Part shown: positions 34,766 to 43,539 of the stretch, piece by piece
Layout: the number at the start of each line of letters is the position of its first letter
How positions within the stretch are numbered: position 1 is the first letter of the stretch
DNA from: Pelagadaptatus sp034112445
GTDB lineage: Bacteria; Pseudomonadota; Gammaproteobacteria; Pseudomonadales; Cellvibrionaceae
Reading direction: 5' to 3'
Length of the DNA: 64,000 bases
Assembly: GCA_034112445.1 (NCBI GenBank)
Contig: JAWUVI010000018.1
Span: forward strand, 62,001-126,000
Translations under genes and position numbers: made by a program
The notes under the pieces: generated by a model
Database searches by the model: none
Told to the model about the DNA's origin: nothing
The model's input: only the letters and a program-made list of their open reading frames with translations

Positions 34766-36208
34766 ATGAGAGCAGTTATGGGTTGGCCTAAAAAGTTATT
34801 TCCGCGCATGCTGATCTTAATTGTATTGGCTTTGGTTTTGGCGCAAGCCATTAGCTTGTGGGTGTTATCCAGCGCTCATCGCAATGTCTTGCGAGATTCT
34901 GTGCATCGTTATGAAATCAGTCAATTTGTATCGCTCGTACAATTGCTGGAACAAATGCCTACCAATATGCACGCGCAGGCTATTGGTGTTTGGCAAGGGG
35001 CGGGGCGTAGGTTGGATTTTGTTATTACGCCACATCTTGCTCGTGCAGAACGTGGCTTGGCACAGCGATTACAAGCCTCAATAGAATCACGTTTGGGCGA
35101 GCCTTATTACGATAAGGTGCGAGTCAGTTTAACCTTGGATGCTCGGCGGGGGACATTGAAAAGTAGGCCGCCTACGCATAATCGCATCGGGTATTCCCCA
35201 CCTCCTGCAAATCATCTGAATCATGGTGAAGCGATTGGGTCAGGTAAAGCTGGTAGACCAGTGCTGAGCCAATTATCTATTGCGGTACAACTTGATAGTG
35301 GGCAATGGCTCTCAGGCTCTATGTTGGCACCGCAGCGACAATCGCTGATGGCAATACAGACAGTTATCTTCTTAGTCAGCTCAATTATTTTGGTGATAGT
35401 TGTCGTGTTTTGGCAGTTACGAAAAATTACCCAACCCTTGCGGCAGCTTGAGCAGGGTGCGAATGCCATGGGGCGAGGGCAGATAGTAGCCCCTTTAGTT
35501 GTTGACGGGCCAGAAGACGTTCGGACAACGCTGCACGCTTTTAATCAAATGAACGACAGGATTCAGCGGTTTGTATCCGACAGAACTCGTATGCTTGCTG
35601 CGTTGTCCCACGATTTAAGAACACCAATTACGACCATGCGTTTGCGCTTGGAATTAATGGATGCAGGTAAGCTGCGCGATAAATTATTGCAAAGCCTTGA
35701 TGAAATGCAGCAAATGTCTGAATCTACTCTGGCTTTCGTGAGTGAATCGGGCGATACCGAAGCCAGTACTACTTTGGATTTAAATTCGTTACTTAGCAGC
35801 CTTTGTGATGACTTGCATGAGCAAGGGCGAGATGTCACTTATGTGGAGCCAGAGGGAATGTATTTGGTTACAGGAAGGCCGATCGCGTTGCGAAGAGTTT
35901 TTAGTAATGTCATTGAGAATGCTGTGACTTATGGCTTTACCGCTAAGGTGTCGGTTGAGAGGAAGGAGGAAGTATGGGTGCATATAGACGATTGCGGTAC
36001 TGGTATTCCGGAAGAGTATTGGCAAAATGTGTTTGAGCCTTTTTATCGCTTGGAGGGTTCTAGAAATCGTCAAACAGGCGGAGTTGGTTTGGGCTTGTCT
36101 ATCGTCAAGCAGCTGGTTGATGGCCACGGTGGTCGTATCGAGTTTTTTAAAGCTACTAAAGGCTTTCGGGTATCCATTGCGCTGCCTACTGTGAGTTCAC
36201 CCCATTAA
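34766..36208 (+). CDS. Membrane sensor histidine kinase (EnvZ/CpxA type)
   Basis: Cognate sensor for the upstream regulator. I take the ATG at 34766, 2 bp after the regulator stop (480 aa); the frame is open 54 bp further upstream inside the regulator gene. It has transmembrane helices at about residues 12-34 and 200-219, a periplasmic domain of about 165 residues, and a HAMP domain. The phospho-acceptor His282 is in AALSHDLRTPITTMR. The ATPase domain has the N box (FSNVIENAVTYG), DDCGTGIPEEY and GVGLGLSIVKQLV. The periplasmic part is unlike a known ligand domain, so the signal is unknown. Confidence 0.94.
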   Translation: MRAVMGWPKKLFPRMLILIVLALVLAQAISLWVLSSAHRNVLRDSVHRYEISQFVSLVQLLEQMPTNMHAQAIGVWQGAGRRLDFVITPHLARAERGLAQRLQASIESRLGEPYYDKVRVSLTLDARRGTLKSRPPTHNRIGYSPPPANHLNHGEAIGSGKAGRPVLSQLSIAVQLDSGQWLSGSMLAPQRQSLMAIQTVIFLVSSIILVIVVVFWQLRKITQPLRQLEQGANAMGRGQIVAPLVVDGPEDVRTTLHAFNQMNDRIQRFVSDRTRMLAALSHDLRTPITTMRLRLELMDAGKLRDKLLQSLDEMQQMSESTLAFVSESGDTEASTTLDLNSLLSSLCDDLHEQGRDVTYVEPEGMYLVTGRPIALRRVFSNVIENAVTYGFTAKVSVERKEEVWVHIDDCGTGIPEEYWQNVFEPFYRLEGSRNRQTGGVGLGLSIVKQLVDGHGGRIEFFKATKGFRVSIALPTVSSPH

Positions 36209-36284
36209 AATGAGCCTCTGCTGGAAGCGAGCGGGCGCAAACACCAGAAACATTAATTTATTTTACGTTTTGTCTTCTTATTTG

Positions 36285-36364
36285 GAGGGCCAGACCTTAG
36301 AATAACCAAGCTATTTAATAAAGTATTCGGTCTACCCTACTGTCAAAAGAGTAGAGGGCCAGAC
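36285..36364 (+). repeat. Short direct repeat upstream of the PuuD-like gene
   Basis: GAGGGCCAGAC occurs at 36285-36295 and again at 36354-36364, 69 bp apart, in the 213-bp gap before the gene at 36422. It could be a binding site pair or a chance duplication. Confidence 0.4.
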
Positions 36365-36421
36365 ATACGTATAAATGACTATCAAAAAAAGACTAACTTT
36401 ATTGCTGTTAAGGAATTAAAT

Positions 36422-37057
36422 ATGGAAACAATGCAATTTGTAAATTTTATGGCTCGTTGGGGGCACTTACTTTTCGGTATCACTTGGATTGGCTTGTTGT
36501 ACTACTTCAACTTTATTCAAGGCGGCTATTTTAAAGCGGCTACTCCAGAAGCATTGAAAGATGCTAAAGCCAAATTGGCACCTGAAGCTTTATGGTGGTT
36601 CCGTTGGGGCGCTATGGGTACATTTCTGACTGGTTTGGTTTTACTGGTCGGTGTTGAGATGCAAGGCTTGATGAACACTTACATCATTGCTGGTGCCCTT
36701 ATGGGTACGTTGATGTTTTTGAACGTTTGGTTGATCATTTGGCCAAACCAAAAAATAGCATTAGGTATGGTTGAGGGCGATGGCCCAACGGCAGCAGGTA
36801 AAGCGTTGCTAGCGTCACGTACCAATACGTTGTTCTCTGCACCAATGGTGTTTTTCATGCTGGCCGGCCCTCACTTTGCGGGTTACGGTGCTAAAGCTGA
36901 AATCACAACCGGTGGTCTAATTGTATTGGCCATTATTGCCGGATTAGAAGTGAATGGCGTAATTGGTAAGCAAGGCCCAATGACTACCGTTAAAGGTGTT
37001 ATTCACTGTAGCTTAGGCTTAACCGCTGTATTAGCTGCACTGATCTGCTTCCTATAA
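36422..37057 (+). CDS. PuuD-like (urate hydroxylase N-terminal) membrane protein
   Basis: The 211-aa, six-to-seven-helix protein matches the membrane part of PuuD-type urate hydroxylases: MARWGHLLFGITWIGLLYYFNF, PEALWWFRWGAMGTFLTGL, NVWLIIWPNQK and GKALLASRTNTLFSAPMVFFMLAGPHF. PuuD proper is about 400 aa with a C-terminal cytochrome c domain. That domain is missing here and no CxxCH occurs in or after the gene. Conserved His and Trp residues in the first helices could bind haem. With no purine genes nearby, urate as a substrate is uncertain; the protein may do something else. Confidence 0.72.
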   Translation: METMQFVNFMARWGHLLFGITWIGLLYYFNFIQGGYFKAATPEALKDAKAKLAPEALWWFRWGAMGTFLTGLVLLVGVEMQGLMNTYIIAGALMGTLMFLNVWLIIWPNQKIALGMVEGDGPTAAGKALLASRTNTLFSAPMVFFMLAGPHFAGYGAKAEITTGGLIVLAIIAGLEVNGVIGKQGPMTTVKGVIHCSLGLTAVLAALICFL

Positions 37058-37104
37058 GTGCTTCTATGGTTATAAGGTGAAGTGCTCAAGTGAAGTGACT
37101 TGAT

Positions 37105-37131
37105 AAAAGCCGAGGCATGCCTCGGCTTTTT
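37105..37131 (+). terminator. Terminator after the PuuD-like gene
   Basis: A perfect palindrome, AAAAGCCGAGG-CATG-partner CCTCGGCTTTT, followed by T residues. It can work in both directions. Confidence 0.9.
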
Positions 37132-37243
37132 ATTGTTTAAAAATAAGCGGCAGCGAGGAAAAACTAATAACAGTAGTGGTAGAATCTGATTCATAATCTG
37201 CAGCTAAACACTGCACAACTATCGGCATTAAGTGAGAAGTATT

Positions 37244-38077
37244 ATGGAGCGTAAAGAACCAACATTTTCAGGTTCTAGTTCAACCCCGTCAAACCCTACG
37301 GCAGAACCCAATTTTCGTTCAAAACCAGATTCGTTTGACGCGCAAAGTCCTCCTCGAGCGCGACCAAAAGCATCGGAGCCAACCCCCAATACAGCATCAC
37401 CAATGACAGGTTTTGCGTTGTTTTTGGTTGTCGTGAGCTTGGCTTTTTCTGGGTATATTTATGTGCAGTTGCAAGACACGCAAGCGTTGCTTGTTCAGGC
37501 ATCGGGGAAAATCCATGGCCTTGAACAGCAGTTGTCGCTCTCTGACGATGAATCCACTCAATCAGTTACGGCTTTACAGGGCGTGATAAAAAAACAACAG
37601 GCTAGTTTAAAAGATACTGATCTTGAAGTTAGAAAATTGTGGGATACCCGCAACGTTAATAAAAACGCGATTGCTGCAAACCAAAAATTAATCAAAACGG
37701 CGCAAGCTTCTGTTAACAAACTAAACCCAGTGGTGGCTGATGTTGTGAAGCTTAAGCAGACAGTATCTAGCCAAGCTGCAAAAACGAGCGACCTGCTCAG
37801 TAAAATAAATGCTAATGCAAAAACATTAGCCTCATTTAGTGCAGACTTTGAACGCCAAAAGACCGTTATCGAACAGCAAAAAATAACCCTGCGTGAATTA
37901 TTTGATAGTAATAGAAAATCTGAAAACGACCTTCTGGATATTAAAGGCAAATTCAAAGCTACCGAAGAGGCCATTGAGTCTATTGATGCCTTCCGCAAAA
38001 ACACCAACAGTCAGTTATGGAAGTTAAAACAAAGTATGGCGAATTCGGCAGCACCGGTTTCAACTTCATCACAATAG
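37244..38077 (+). CDS. Single-pass membrane protein with periplasmic coiled coil
   Basis: No family recognised. Starting at the ATG at 37244 the product is 277 aa: a Pro/Ser-rich, disordered cytoplasmic N-terminus of about 50 residues, one transmembrane helix (FALFLVVVSLAFSGYIYVQL, about 57-76), then a long Lys/Gln/Ala-rich coiled coil to the C-terminus, ending in a short Ser/Thr tail. An in-frame GTG at 37232 is a less likely start. It sits alone between two terminated units, 121 bp upstream of the fumarase gene. A structural or scaffold role is possible but not shown. Confidence 0.75.
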   Translation: MERKEPTFSGSSSTPSNPTAEPNFRSKPDSFDAQSPPRARPKASEPTPNTASPMTGFALFLVVVSLAFSGYIYVQLQDTQALLVQASGKIHGLEQQLSLSDDESTQSVTALQGVIKKQQASLKDTDLEVRKLWDTRNVNKNAIAANQKLIKTAQASVNKLNPVVADVVKLKQTVSSQAAKTSDLLSKINANAKTLASFSADFERQKTVIEQQKITLRELFDSNRKSENDLLDIKGKFKATEEAIESIDAFRKNTNSQLWKLKQSMANSAAPVSTSSQ

Positions 38078-38198
38078 TCTGTCCCTTCGTGATAATGGCG
38101 CAAAACCATTTCTGAAAATCCAGACAAGGCTAGATAGCTGGTGTAAACTTTTAAGTTAACACGCCTTCATCATTCACTGAGCAAGAGATGTTAGAACA

Positions 38199-39722
38199 AT
38201 GACTACAATAATTCGCCAAGACGACCTTATCGATAGCGTAACAGACGCTCTGCAATTTATTTCTTACTACCACCCGAAGGATTTCATTGACGCCATGCAC
38301 GATGCCTATCAGCGTGAAATTAATCCGGCAGCGAAAGACGCTATGGCGCAAATTTTAATTAATTCGCGTATGTGTGCCGAGGGCCATCGTCCTATTTGTC
38401 AGGATACCGGTATTGTCAGCGTTTTCTTAAAAGTGGGTATGAATGTTCAATGGGAATCCGAGGCTGGTACAAGCTTGGAAGATATGGTGAATGAAGGTGT
38501 ACGTCGTGCCTACAATCATCCAGGAAACAAGTTGCGAGCTTCGGTTTTAGCTGATCCAGATGGCGCCCGTAAAAATACGGGTGATAACACTCCCGCCATG
38601 ATTACTTATAAAATAGTACCTGGCGATACAGTTGAAGTGCATGTAGTAGCTAAAGGTGGTGGTTCTGAGGCCAAAACCAAATTTGCAATGTTGAACCCGT
38701 CTGACTCTGTTGTCGACTGGGTCTTAAAGATGATCCCAACTATGGGAGCAGGTTGGTGCCCACCTGGTATTTTAGGTATCGGTATTGGTGGTACCGCAGA
38801 CAAAGCTTTGGCTATGGCCAAAGAGTCTTTACTTGATCCTATTGATATTCAAGATTTAATTGAGCGTGGCTCCAATAACCGCGCAGAAGAGCTGCGTATC
38901 GAGTTAATGGATAAAGTGAATAAGCTGGGTATTGGGGCTCAAGGTCTAGGAGGGCTAACGACCGTTCTTGATGTAAAAGTAAAAGATTGCCCAACTCATG
39001 CTGCGAATAAGCCAGTGGCGATTATTCCTAATTGTGCGGCAACTCGTTTGGCGAAGTTCACGTTGGATGGATCAGGGCCTTCCTTGCAAACGCCGCCGAA
39101 GTTAGAAGACTGGCCTGAAATTACCTGGGAAGTTGGTAATGCTCGTCGAGTTAATCTCGATACCCTAACTAAGGCTGATATTGCAGATTGGCAACCTGGT
39201 GAAACAGTCTTGTTGTCAGGCAAGCTCTTAACAGGTCGTGATGCGGCGCATAAACGCATGGTTGATATGATAGCCAAAGGTGAGCAACTGCCAGTCGATT
39301 TTACCAATCGTATGATCTACTACGTTGGCCCTGTTGATCCTGTCGGTGACGAAGTTATGGGTCCGGCTGGTCCAACCACGGCTACAAGAATGGATAAATT
39401 CACTCGTACTATGTTGGAGCAGACCGGCTTGATTGGCATGGTTGGTAAAGCCGAGCGTGGCGCTGTTGCGATTGAGGCCATTAAGGATAATAAAGCGGTT
39501 TATTTGATGGCGGTGGGTGGTTCAGCTTATTTGGTTTCAAAAGCCATTAAGGCTTCCAAAGTTGTTGGATTTGCTGATTTAGGCATGGAAGCTATCTATG
39601 AGTTTGAAGTTGAAGATATGCCCGTTACCGTGGCCGTCGACGTCAAAGGCGAATCAGTGCATGAAACTGGACCGAAATTCTGGCAGGCCAAAATAGAAGA
39701 GCAAGTGTTGGTTTTAAAATAA
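38199..39722 (+). CDS. fumA: Class I (iron-sulfur) fumarate hydratase
   Basis: Interconverts fumarate and malate in the TCA cycle using an oxygen-sensitive [4Fe-4S] cluster. The 507-aa protein has N-terminal alpha and C-terminal beta domains fused as in FumA/FumB. Likely cluster cysteines lie in CQDTG (first domain), GWCPPG and IPNCAATR. The beta domain includes PVDPVGDEVMGPAGPTTATRMDKF and MVGKAERG. It is followed by a clear terminator. Confidence 0.96.
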   Translation: MTTIIRQDDLIDSVTDALQFISYYHPKDFIDAMHDAYQREINPAAKDAMAQILINSRMCAEGHRPICQDTGIVSVFLKVGMNVQWESEAGTSLEDMVNEGVRRAYNHPGNKLRASVLADPDGARKNTGDNTPAMITYKIVPGDTVEVHVVAKGGGSEAKTKFAMLNPSDSVVDWVLKMIPTMGAGWCPPGILGIGIGGTADKALAMAKESLLDPIDIQDLIERGSNNRAEELRIELMDKVNKLGIGAQGLGGLTTVLDVKVKDCPTHAANKPVAIIPNCAATRLAKFTLDGSGPSLQTPPKLEDWPEITWEVGNARRVNLDTLTKADIADWQPGETVLLSGKLLTGRDAAHKRMVDMIAKGEQLPVDFTNRMIYYVGPVDPVGDEVMGPAGPTTATRMDKFTRTMLEQTGLIGMVGKAERGAVAIEAIKDNKAVYLMAVGGSAYLVSKAIKASKVVGFADLGMEAIYEFEVEDMPVTVAVDVKGESVHETGPKFWQAKIEEQVLVLK

Positions 39723-39751
39723 ACCTATTTGATTTTTCATAACGTTTACAT

Positions 39752-39781
39752 AAAGCCGGGCGATGCCCGGTTTATTTTTTT
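39752..39781 (+). terminator. Terminator after fumarase gene
   Basis: CCGGGC pairs with GCCCGG around GAT, followed by a T-rich stretch (TTTATTTTTTT). The SDR start codon follows within 20 bp. Confidence 0.85.
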
Positions 39782-39795
39782 AAAGGAAATATATT

Positions 39796-40542
39796 ATGAG
39801 TCAAGGTAACGAGATGGCAAAAACAGTTTTTATTACCGGTGCGTCATCGGGCTTAGGTAAGGGCATGGCTTTTGAACTGGCGTCACGCGGCTATAATTTA
39901 GCGCTAGCCGCAAGACGTTCACTCCAAGATACGGCCGACGAAATAATCCAGAAGCACGGTGTGAAGGTTAAAGTGTATGAGTTGGATGTCACCGATTACG
40001 ACGCTATTGATCAGTGTGTTAAACAAGTCGTAGTTGATTTTTCGGTGTTGGATATTGTTATCGCGAATGCGGGAATTGGCGAAACCATGTACATCGGTAA
40101 AAGCGATTTTAGTGCCGTTAAAGCCACCATCGAGACCAATGTGCTGGGTTTAATGGCAACGGTAGAAAGTGTGTTGCCAATACTGCGCCAGCAAGGCCAT
40201 GGTCAAATTGTTGGAATTAGTTCGGTAGCCGGTGAGAGAGGTATGCCTGGTGTCGGTGTCTACTGTGCCAGTAAAAGTGCGGTAACTACTTATTTAAAAA
40301 CACTTCAAGTTGAATCTTATCGAGAGAATATCGACATCACTATTTTGGCCCCTGGCTATATTGATACCCCCATCAATCAAGGTGCTAAAAGTCGACCGTT
40401 CGTTGTCAGTTTGGATAAAGGCGTGCTGGAATTGGTAGATAAAATAGAGAAAAAAGTAGCATTCTCATTTGTTCCAAGCTGGCCGTGGAGCATCGTAGCA
40501 AGAGTGATGCGTTACTTGCCTCACCGGATGTTGGCTAAATAA
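39796..40542 (+). CDS. Short-chain dehydrogenase/reductase
   Basis: NAD(P)-dependent oxidoreductase of unknown substrate. The cofactor motif TGASSGLGKG starts near residue 14; ANAGIGE follows in the middle. The active site Ser is in GISSVAGERG and Tyr-x3-Lys in YCASKSAV. The 248-aa length is typical of classical SDRs. ATG 39796 has AAAGGAAAT upstream; an ATG at 39814 (MAKTVFITGAS) is also possible. The C-terminus has a hydrophobic/aromatic end, as in fatty-acid or sterol-like SDRs. It converges with the DUF3604 gene. Confidence 0.9.
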   Translation: MSQGNEMAKTVFITGASSGLGKGMAFELASRGYNLALAARRSLQDTADEIIQKHGVKVKVYELDVTDYDAIDQCVKQVVVDFSVLDIVIANAGIGETMYIGKSDFSAVKATIETNVLGLMATVESVLPILRQQGHGQIVGISSVAGERGMPGVGVYCASKSAVTTYLKTLQVESYRENIDITILAPGYIDTPINQGAKSRPFVVSLDKGVLELVDKIEKKVAFSFVPSWPWSIVARVMRYLPHRMLAK

Positions 40543-40562
40543 GAACCTATCCATATAAAGAC

Positions 40563-42455
40563 TTACGGCGTATACCAAATGGGCGACCCATAAGCACGCT
40601 CTTGGATTACCATCGGAACATCATCATCCATTGTTATGCCAAAGCGATTTTGATCGTATGCCGTCCAGCGTGGCGTTGGTATTTCTAATACTCGGGCATA
40701 GTAAAAGGCCCGCTGGTCAGAGTTAAACTCTGGGTCTTGCCAAAAAGTCGTCAGCTCTGAACTGCCGATATCATTCGTCCAAGTTGCATTGGCGATATCA
40801 ACGGTATTACCCACGGCAGGTAATTTACCTTCGCTGTTTATTTTTCGATTGCCGGCCCATGCGACATTAAATATTTTCTCTTGGGGGTGGCCTTGAGCGT
40901 CGACCCAACCTTTTACGATTTGAATTCTATCTAAGCTTGCACCCAAAGGGTCCATATTGCTGGTGATTAAAAACCCGGGTGCTTGTTTCGTTGAATCAGA
41001 CGTTAAATCGCTGCCCATAGGTACGCCTTTGGCATAACCTACCTCGGCTATGTCAGGGTTGTTGGCGTCTTGCTTTGAAAAGCTCCATCCACCAAACATC
41101 CGTAAGGTTATTCTTGGTCCTGTAGTGGCGTAAGTTTCTTTACGCTGCATCGCATTAAAAATACTGTCTCGAGTATTGTCTTTGGCCCAGACCGCGGCTA
41201 AACCAGACGCCGAATATTCCCAGCCGCCTTGTTTGGTGCGTGTTATTTGATTTGGTTTTTTCTTTGGGAGTTTCCAGCGGTTTGGCTGTGGTTCATTTTG
41301 AGCGTGCTTACCATAGAAATTATTTTCTTCGGCGTTGGCGAGTCCCGTGTGTGAATCGGTTGAGCCAATCAGGCCAAATTTAAAGGGGTTGGCGTTTAGC
41401 TGACCTTCTAGAACCAGACCATCTTTAAGTGCTGTGCGCACGTAGCTGCCGGGTAGCATAGCTTCGGTGGTGGCTTTAATGCCGCCTAGGTTGCCTTTGT
41501 CCCATGTTTCGAAATTAGCAAACTCATCATTAGGCGATAGTAATGGATGCGCTTCGCTGTCGCCTTTTATTTGAGTGGCTTCGGTTAATGGTTCCCAGCG
41601 CATTCTGTTTTTGGCGTAAAGAGTTGTCATTGGTTCGCCATTAAAGCGCGAAGTTTGAAACATAATCCCGTTTGATAAGTTGGGGTTATGGGGAATAGCG
41701 AGAGCCCGACCACTGGTTTTTTCTTCGTAGGCTTGCATCCATTCCCATAATTTTTCCGGGTCTTGACCGCTTTCGTTACTGTCTAGTGGAATAATTTGGC
41801 TGGTTTTATCGGCATCATCAGAAAAAATAACAACGCGGTGTAAGTTGTTGCCTTGTACCAGTGAGCTCCACTCAAAACCCGAAAGTGCTGTGAATCGGCC
41901 CGGCTCATTATACTTCGTTGCGGTTTTCACGGAAGCTTGCCATGACATATTCCTTGCGTCGTCAAGATCGGCCATACCTTCTGGTAAGTTTCCAGTTGCT
42001 TGCGCTCTCACTATTTCTCCGGCAACTTGGGCAGCGTGCCTGGGTCCTTTGTTAAGTAGTTCAGACCAGCGTTGTAGGGTTTTATTGCTGCCAATAAGGT
42101 TTTTGTTGCCTTTTTTTAGTTCAACCACAACGCCGTAGCCTTCGGCATGATCGGCAACTACTAAGAAATCAAGAGGCCGAGAAAGTTTTGTTTGCGCTCC
42201 ATGGCTGGTGGTTATTTGTTCGCCGCGAGCAAATTTATAGGCATCTGAGTGAGTTAAAATGGTGCCGTAAGCGATAGCGTCACCTGAAATCAAAGTGTGT
42301 AAGTGGGTGTCGCCCCACAAAGGTTGTTTGGCGTAATCGGCGTTCGCGTAGGGGCTGTAATCAACATCATATTTATTGGCCGAGGTCACGTCTGCAGCTA
42401 TACCTGAAGGTGATAGACATATAGATATAAGCGCTATCGGAAGTTTGTTTCGCAT
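40563..42455 (-). CDS. Exported DUF3604 protein
   Basis: A 630-aa protein with an N-terminal signal peptide (LPIALISICLSPSGIAA) and the DUF3604 features LWGDTHLHTLISGDA near residue 47, DFLVVADHAEGYG, FEWSSLVQGNNLHRVV, IPHNPNLSNG and GSTDSHTGLANAEEN. The His/Asp motifs (GDTHLH, DHAE, SDSH type) recall PHP-fold metal-dependent phosphoesterases, so a metallo-hydrolase role in the periplasm is likely; the substrate is unknown. DUF3604 genes are frequent in marine gammaproteobacteria. Confidence 0.9.
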   Translation of the reverse strand: MRNKLPIALISICLSPSGIAADVTSANKYDVDYSPYANADYAKQPLWGDTHLHTLISGDAIAYGTILTHSDAYKFARGEQITTSHGAQTKLSRPLDFLVVADHAEGYGVVVELKKGNKNLIGSNKTLQRWSELLNKGPRHAAQVAGEIVRAQATGNLPEGMADLDDARNMSWQASVKTATKYNEPGRFTALSGFEWSSLVQGNNLHRVVIFSDDADKTSQIIPLDSNESGQDPEKLWEWMQAYEEKTSGRALAIPHNPNLSNGIMFQTSRFNGEPMTTLYAKNRMRWEPLTEATQIKGDSEAHPLLSPNDEFANFETWDKGNLGGIKATTEAMLPGSYVRTALKDGLVLEGQLNANPFKFGLIGSTDSHTGLANAEENNFYGKHAQNEPQPNRWKLPKKKPNQITRTKQGGWEYSASGLAAVWAKDNTRDSIFNAMQRKETYATTGPRITLRMFGGWSFSKQDANNPDIAEVGYAKGVPMGSDLTSDSTKQAPGFLITSNMDPLGASLDRIQIVKGWVDAQGHPQEKIFNVAWAGNRKINSEGKLPAVGNTVDIANATWTNDIGSSELTTFWQDPEFNSDQRAFYYARVLEIPTPRWTAYDQNRFGITMDDDVPMVIQERAYGSPIWYTP

Positions 42456-42515
42456 GGCTATTCATACTCCATTTCTATTGATGTTAAGCGTTGATAAAGG
42501 ATAGACGTAATATTT

Positions 42516-42750
42516 ATGCTGGCGCGTAAATCTCCAGTTTCTATTTTATTTTTAGGGCATCACGCTCAAAGGCTGGAGGATCTACGAGCTTATCTGCGTT
42601 TGAAAATCCAATCGGATATATAGAGAAGGGCTGGAAGAGCGTTTGGACGATGTTAATCGCGAGGTGGCGGAATTTATTGCTGCTTGTGAAATTGTAGGAA
42701 TCTCGCTAACCACAAACACTCACGCCGCTAACGAACCAAGCGAATGTTAA
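42516..42750 (+). pseudogene. Possible remnant of a broken small coding sequence
   Basis: ATG 42516 opens a 35-codon frame (MLARKSPVSILFLGHHAQRL and on) ending at TAG 42621. A shifted frame from about 42604 continues with GLEERLDDVNREVAEFI and runs to TAA at 42748-42750, overlapping the 3' end of the next gene in antisense. The two pieces look coding-like and adjoin, as if a frameshift broke one gene. I recognise no family, and chance cannot be excluded. Confidence 0.3.
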
Positions 42751-43366
42751 AAGCAATTGAGATTCTTTCGCCCTCACCAAAAAAAGGATTAACGCTGTGA
42801 GTCATCCACGCAGGGAAAACAACTAACATTCCAGGTTTTGGTTGAACGCTGAATTTATGACCAAATTCATAGCCCGGCACAGGCCCCATTCCTGCTGCTG
42901 GCCTAGGGTCTTGGAATTCAAGTATTCCATTCTTTTCTAAGCTTGGATCTGGCTTCCCTGTGGCCACATAATAAACAGCGCCCCAGTGATACCCCGGATG
43001 AATATGGGCGGCATTGTATTCGCCATTACGATTAATATTGGCCCACGCAAACATTTCCATGTTTTTAGGCGGTTGAGCTTTTCGAATGGGTCGGCTATTG
43101 CTTAAAAAACTCACCGCGCCATTCACTCTGTGCATCAAGTGCTGTATTTCAGGATTTGGCCATTGCAGTAAATCATCTTTTGAGCGCCAACCACCTATAT
43201 TGCTTTTTTGAGATGCACCGGTACGCCACTCGGCATTTTCTTGTTCCTTATCTAAGAGTATTTTATGTAGCTTAGCGTTAGTTTCATCCATGTCCGAATA
43301 GTGATGTTGCAAGAGCGGAGTCGGGTAAATCTGCTTTAGGGAGTCTTGGTAATTGGACTTGTTCAT
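42728..43366 (-). CDS. Putative 2OG-Fe(II) oxygenase family protein
   Basis: The 212-aa protein resembles the 2OG-FeII_Oxy_5 (TIGR02466) group. The expected metal-site region is AAHIHPGYHWGAVYYV (about residues 118-133), and the second His is in FPAWMTHSVNPF (about 188-199). An Arg follows in GERISIAFNIR, as needed to bind 2-oxoglutarate. The N-terminal part (YPTPLLQHHY) is typical. No signal peptide is seen. The substrate is unknown. It diverges from the Slam-like gene with a 173-bp gap. Confidence 0.82.
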   Translation of the reverse strand: MNKSNYQDSLKQIYPTPLLQHHYSDMDETNAKLHKILLDKEQENAEWRTGASQKSNIGGWRSKDDLLQWPNPEIQHLMHRVNGAVSFLSNSRPIRKAQPPKNMEMFAWANINRNGEYNAAHIHPGYHWGAVYYVATGKPDPSLEKNGILEFQDPRPAAGMGPVPGYEFGHKFSVQPKPGMLVVFPAWMTHSVNPFFGEGERISIAFNIRLVR

Positions 43367-43539
43367 AAAGAAAACTCATAAATTTCAGATAAAAAGATGC
43401 ATCAATATAGCCTAATCATATCAGCGACAAATTTAATGTGAATTAGTTCTCGTTTTCATTTTTTTTAATCAGTAATAAGCGTAGTATCTAGCCTGTTTAA
43501 ACACATTTTAATAATGATACTAGTTTAGGGAATAGAGTA

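Noticed and set aside
37558..38007. 149-codon frame antisense to the coiled-coil membrane protein
   Set aside because: Inside a supported gene, no ribosome site, composition mirrors the Lys/Gln-rich sense strand.
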